From: Bacteroidota bacterium
GTDB taxonomy: Bacteria; Bacteroidota; Bacteroidia; NS11-12g; UBA955
DNA: 17,382 nt
NCBI GenBank assembly: GCA_027488495.1
Contig: JAIYBO010000130.1
Location: forward strand, 1-17,382
Direction: 5' to 3'
The notes beneath the pieces were generated by a model. It made no database searches. It had not been told where the DNA came from and saw nothing but the letters and a program-made list of their open reading frames with translations. Both the position numbers and the translations under genes were made by a program. Shown here in pieces: positions 14,008 through 17,382 of the stretch. The first letter of the stretch is position 1. Each line of letters opens with the position of its first letter.

Positions 14008-14015
14008 CAAAGATG
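14008..14015 (-). promoter_or_regulatory. -7-like element CATCTTTG for ruvC
   Basis: One mismatch to TAnnTTTG on the minus strand. It ends four bases before the GTG at 14003. This supports the downstream start, because it would lie inside the longer ATG-initiated frame. Confidence 0.5.
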
Positions 14016-14047
14016 CCGATTTCCGAAAAAATCCGGGGAAAATTTCC

Positions 14048-14055
14048 GAAATTTG
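14048..14055 (+). promoter_or_regulatory. Possible -7 element GAAATTTG for the aconitase gene
   Basis: One mismatch to TAnnTTTG, 26 bases before the ATG at 14082. It would give a leader of roughly 20 bases, unlike the very short spacings elsewhere. No -33 TTG is seen, so confidence is low. Confidence 0.25.
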
Positions 14056-14081
14056 TAGAAATTCATTTACAAAACCTATTC

Positions 14082-16346
14082 ATGGCTTTCGATTTAGACC
14101 TCATCCAATCCGTTTACCAAAGAATGCCCCAACGCGTGGCCGCCGCCCGTGAACTCTTGGGAAGACCCCTCACACTCACCGAGAAAATCCTTTTCTCTCA
14201 CCTGTGGGATAATGCCGCGCCGCAATCCTTCGGACGTGGTAGCGATTACGTAGATTTCGCCCCAGACCGTGTAGCCATGCAAGACGCAACCGCCCAAATG
14301 GCATTGTTGCAGTTTATGCAAGCTGGTCGACCCAAAGTAGCTGTACCATCAACCGTACACTGCGATCACCTCATCACCGCCAAAACAGGTGCCGGTGAAG
14401 ACCTTACCAAAGCAACCACAGAAAGCGCCGAAGTTTATGATTTCCTCGCCTCTGTTTCCAATAAATATGGCATCGGTTTCTGGAAGCCCGGAGCCGGTAT
14501 CATCCACCAAGTTGTACTCGAAAACTACGCCTTCCCCGGCGGAATGATGATCGGTACCGATTCTCACACCGTGAACGCGGGTGGTTTGGGTATGATCGCC
14601 ATCGGTGTGGGTGGCGCAGACGCTTGCGATGTGATGGCAGGCCTCCCATGGGAACTCAAATGGCCAAAGTTGATCGGTATCAAACTTACCGGTAAACTCA
14701 GCGGTTGGGCAGCCCCCAAAGACGTTATCCTGAAAGTGGCTGGCATCCTTACCGTAAAAGGTGGAACCGGTGCAATCGTGGAATACTTCGGTGAAGGCGC
14801 CAACGCCATGAGCTGTACCGGAAAAGGTACCATCTGTAACATGGGTGCCGAAATTGGTGCAACCACCTCAACCTTCGGATACGACGATTCAATGGAGCGT
14901 TACCTCCGTGCCACCGGCCGTGAAGCCATCGCCGACGCTGCCAACGGCGTTCGTGAGCACCTCAATGCTGACCCTGAAGTTTATGCCAACCCAACCGCCT
15001 ACTTCGACGAAGTAATCGAAATCAACCTGTCTGAATTGGAGCCCCATTTGAACGGCCCATTCACACCAGATTTGGCTACCCCCATCTCTAAAATGAAAGA
15101 AGTTGCCGCCGCCAACGGTTGGCCCACAAAAGTTGAAGTGGGTTTGATCGGTAGCTGTACCAACTCCTCTTACGAAGACATCTCTCGTGCCGTGTCCTTG
15201 GCCAAACAGGTTTCTGAAAAGAACCTCAAAACCAAAGCCGAATATATGATCACCCCAGGTTCTGAACAAGTGAGATACACCATCGAGCGCGATGGCTTCC
15301 TCGAAGTGTTCGACCAAATCGGTGCCAAAGTGTTTGCAAACGCTTGCGGACCTTGTATCGGTATGTGGGATCGTATGGGCGCTGAAAAGCAAGAGAAAAA
15401 CACCATCGTGCACTCCTTCAACCGCAACTTTGCGAAGCGCGCCGATGGAAACCCAAATACATACGCGTTTGTAGGTAGCCCCGAACTCGTGACCGCCTTG
15501 GCGATTGCGGGCGATTTAACCTTCAACCCCCTCACCGATACACTCATCAACGAAAATGGCGATGCAGTGATGTTGGATGCCCCAACAGGCGACGAATTGC
15601 CAACCCGCGGATTCGCAGTAGAAGATGCAGGATACCAAGCACCAGCCGCCGATGGCAGCAGCGTGGAAGTGAAAGTAGCGCCAAACAGCAGCCGCTTGCA
15701 ACTCCTCGATCCTTTCGCAGCTTGGGAAGGCACCGACCTCAACAACCTTAAACTATTGATCAAAGCCAAAGGAAAATGTACCACCGACCACATCTCTATG
15801 GCCGGTCCTTGGTTGAAATTCCGCGGTCACCTCGATAACATTTCCAACAACTTGCTCATCGGCGCCATCAACTACTTCAATGAAAAACCCAATGAAGTGA
15901 AAAACCAGTTGAACGGCGAATACGATACAGTACCAGGCACCCAACGCGCTTACAAAGCCGCTGGCATCGGTTCTATCGTTGTGGGCGATGAAAACTACGG
16001 TGAAGGTTCTAGCCGTGAACACGCTGCCATGGAACCCCGTCATTTGGGCGTTCGTGCCGTGTTGGTGAAGAGCTTCGCGCGTATCCACGAAACCAACTTG
16101 AAAAAGCAAGGGATGTTGGCATTGACGTTTGCCGATAAAGCCGATTACGACAAAATCCAAGAAGCCGATACCATCAGCATCCTCGGATTAACCGAATTCG
16201 CGCCAAACAAGCCTTTGCAAATGGTCTTGAACCACGCCGATGGCAGCAGCGACACCATCACTGTGAACCATAGCTACAACGAACAGCAAATCGATTGGTT
16301 TGTTGCCGGTGGCGCATTGAACATCATTCGCAGAAGCGTGGCTTAA
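14082..16346 (+). CDS. acn: Aconitate hydratase, mitochondrial type
   Basis: A 754-residue TCA-cycle enzyme that interconverts citrate and isocitrate. The 4Fe-4S ligands are C359 in IGSCTNSSYED and C422 and C425 in ACGPCIGMW. The swivel domain has GEGSSREHAAMEPRHLG with the catalytic serine at 643 and Arg 645. All are offset by one from pig mitochondrial aconitase, as I recall its numbering. The length and the opening MAFDLDLIQSVYQRMPQRVA fit the mitochondrial-like form usual in Bacteroidota, not the longer AcnA or AcnB. The frame stays open far upstream across ruvC, but only from the ATG at 14082 does conserved sequence begin. A strong hairpin follows 25 bp after the stop. Confidence 0.97.
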   Translation: MAFDLDLIQSVYQRMPQRVAAARELLGRPLTLTEKILFSHLWDNAAPQSFGRGSDYVDFAPDRVAMQDATAQMALLQFMQAGRPKVAVPSTVHCDHLITAKTGAGEDLTKATTESAEVYDFLASVSNKYGIGFWKPGAGIIHQVVLENYAFPGGMMIGTDSHTVNAGGLGMIAIGVGGADACDVMAGLPWELKWPKLIGIKLTGKLSGWAAPKDVILKVAGILTVKGGTGAIVEYFGEGANAMSCTGKGTICNMGAEIGATTSTFGYDDSMERYLRATGREAIADAANGVREHLNADPEVYANPTAYFDEVIEINLSELEPHLNGPFTPDLATPISKMKEVAAANGWPTKVEVGLIGSCTNSSYEDISRAVSLAKQVSEKNLKTKAEYMITPGSEQVRYTIERDGFLEVFDQIGAKVFANACGPCIGMWDRMGAEKQEKNTIVHSFNRNFAKRADGNPNTYAFVGSPELVTALAIAGDLTFNPLTDTLINENGDAVMLDAPTGDELPTRGFAVEDAGYQAPAADGSSVEVKVAPNSSRLQLLDPFAAWEGTDLNNLKLLIKAKGKCTTDHISMAGPWLKFRGHLDNISNNLLIGAINYFNEKPNEVKNQLNGEYDTVPGTQRAYKAAGIGSIVVGDENYGEGSSREHAAMEPRHLGVRAVLVKSFARIHETNLKKQGMLALTFADKADYDKIQEADTISILGLTEFAPNKPLQMVLNHADGSSDTITVNHSYNEQQIDWFVAGGALNIIRRSVA

Positions 16347-16369
16347 TCGCCACCCCAATCCATTCTATC

Positions 16370-17382
16370 ATGAAAGGCGGAAAGTCGTATTTTTATACAG
16401 CACTTTCCGCCTTTCTTATTTTAAGGGCATTCGCCTTCAGCTATTTCTCCGGAAACTACACCGATTCCGACCAATGTGTGATGTGGCAGATGGCCCATGA
16501 TTTTGCCCATTTCCAATTCCATACCCCCTTCTTTTACGGACAACTCTATTCCTCCGGCCTCGAAGCATGGCTTGCCGCACCCTTCATTTGGTTGGGCCTC
16601 CCCGTCTATCGAGCGGTTCCGCTGGTCACAGCCCTCATGTCTACCCTCCCTTGGATTTGGATGGCACAGCTTTCCATCAAAAAACACGCGCACCACAAAA
16701 ACGCCACAGCATTGCTGTTGCTCAGCCTCCTTTTTCCCGTGAGTTGGCTGCAAACCACCTACATTTCTCGCGGGTTCATGCAATCCATTTTCCTCATCTC
16801 CTTGGCCACCCGATTCCTAAAAAAGAATCCCATCAGCGCATCCTTCGGATTGGTCTTGGTGTCTTGGGGATTGCTGCAAAACACGAACGGACTTTTGCTT
16901 TTACCCGCTGTGATGCCCCATTGGATCAACCAAATGCCAACCAGAAATCGCACCCGCATTCAATGGATCCTCCCCGGCGTATTGACCTCCGCGGCCTTGG
17001 TTTTTTTGTATCGCTCCATCGCGCAAACCAACCCAGATTGGATGATTCACAGCACCATTCAATTGTCTTTTTCTTGGACCGATTTTGGGGCCAACATCAT
17101 TCGATTCAACACCCTCTTACAGCACAGCTATCCCAGCCTACCGCTGCTAGGCGCATTATTCATGGGCGGGATCACTTGGATCTTCTTTCAACCCAAAACC
17201 ATACAGGAAAGACTCGCATTTTGGGGCACCCTAATCCTTCCTTTGGTGGTATTTGGCCTATCCAAAATTTCCGATGGCACTGAAAATATTTACTTTGGCT
17301 ACGGTCGATTTTTCTTGGCGATACCCTTTGCCTGGGGATTTTTATGGTCGAACAGCAACCTGCAGATTCCAAGTTCAACACA
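16370..17382 (+). CDS. Multi-spanning membrane protein, probable GT-C (GT39/ArnT-like) glycosyltransferase, partial
   Basis: The frame is open from the ATG at 16370 to the right edge (337 codons, no stop). The N-terminal helix (YFYTALSAFLILRAFAFSYF) is followed by YTDSDQCVMWQM with an acidic pair at D32 and D34. This is where GT-C enzymes carry their catalytic DD or DE motif in the first external loop. The loop FFYGQLYSSGLEAWLAAPFI then resembles the GQxYxGxLEAxLAAP pattern seen in GT39-like proteins. At least seven further hydrophobic segments follow. Such enzymes transfer sugars from a lipid-phosphate donor outside the membrane. The gene starts 23 bp after the aconitase stop, and a terminator-like hairpin covers its first codons, so the true start or its regulation is uncertain. 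Confidence 0.65.
   Translation, partial: MKGGKSYFYTALSAFLILRAFAFSYFSGNYTDSDQCVMWQMAHDFAHFQFHTPFFYGQLYSSGLEAWLAAPFIWLGLPVYRAVPLVTALMSTLPWIWMAQLSIKKHAHHKNATALLLLSLLFPVSWLQTTYISRGFMQSIFLISLATRFLKKNPISASFGLVLVSWGLLQNTNGLLLLPAVMPHWINQMPTRNRTRIQWILPGVLTSAALVFLYRSIAQTNPDWMIHSTIQLSFSWTDFGANIIRFNTLLQHSYPSLPLLGALFMGGITWIFFQPKTIQERLAFWGTLILPLVVFGLSKISDGTENIYFGYGRFFLAIPFAWGFLWSNSNLQIPSST
16372..16415 (+). terminator. 14-bp terminator-like hairpin overlapping the start of the membrane protein gene
   Basis: GAAAGGCGGAAAGT pairs perfectly with ACTTTCCGCCTTTC around a 16-base loop, and TTATTTT follows. It has the form of an intrinsic terminator for the aconitase gene. It includes the last base of the ATG at 16370 and the next 15 codons. 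Confidence 0.75.

Noticed and set aside
13407..14081. Upstream extension of the aconitase frame, giving a 979-residue protein
   Set aside because: The added 225 residues are Arg/Pro/His-rich antisense translation of ruvC. Conserved aconitase sequence starts at the ATG at 14082.
15170..15793. 207-codon minus-strand frame opposite aconitase
   Set aside because: A shadow of a fully conserved enzyme; composition is Ser/Arg-rich without domain features.
16421..16783. Minus-strand and other plus-strand frames over the right-edge membrane protein gene
   Set aside because: The plus-strand frame from 16370 has coherent membrane helices and a GT-C-like motif and is open to the edge; the others are low-complexity shadows.

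Overview
The window is a piece of a Bacteroidota chromosome of moderate GC. The main evidence is the minus-strand gene order mutY-ssb-gldE-gldD beside HU and an RNase E/G gene. Supporting evidence is a mitochondrial-type aconitase, a TonB-dependent receptor with a carboxypeptidase-like N-terminal domain, the lack of clear Shine-Dalgarno sequences, and repeated matches to the Bacteroidota -7 promoter element TAnnTTTG. The genus cannot be told from this sequence alone. No rRNA, tRNA, CRISPR array or recognisable transposase was seen.

Layout. Positions 1-2982 (minus) hold a DNA-repair and gliding cluster: mutY, ssb, gldE and the first 35 codons of gldD, which runs off the left edge. Diverging from it on the plus strand (3027-5856) are an HU-family protein, a membrane-anchored TPR protein, a 29-residue basic protein of the AURKAIP1/COX24 (mS38-like) type that is easy to miss, and ribonuclease E/G. 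Next come a TonB-dependent receptor (5946-8465) with a strong terminator hairpin, an OmpA-family lipoprotein closely followed by rlmH (8633-10056), and argS (10149-12035).

Positions 12036-13421 look like an accessory insert in an otherwise housekeeping region. A 48-codon minus-strand remnant of a helix-turn-helix, HicB-like antitoxin ends abruptly at a perfect 31-bp palindrome. That palindrome abuts a perfect -7 promoter element, and an AT-rich AAA/DUF4143 ATPase gene follows. Housekeeping genes then resume: ruvC (minus) diverging from aconitase (plus), and at the right edge a partial multi-membrane-spanning GT-C-like glycosyltransferase. The first codons of this last gene overlap a 14-bp hairpin that looks like the aconitase terminator.

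The most interesting signals are regulatory. Four genes (TPR, TonB receptor, DUF4143 ATPase, ruvC) have a TAnnTTTG-like element ending exactly four bases before the start codon, which suggests leaderless or nearly leaderless transcripts. This spacing also decides several start codons: GTG for the TPR gene and ruvC, and internal ATGs for the receptor and the ATPase. The other signals are the 31-bp operator-like palindrome, a perfect 20-bp direct repeat before the receptor, and the terminator-like hairpin inside a coding start. I see no clearly new multi-gene system; the palindrome-ATPase module is the best candidate for something undescribed.
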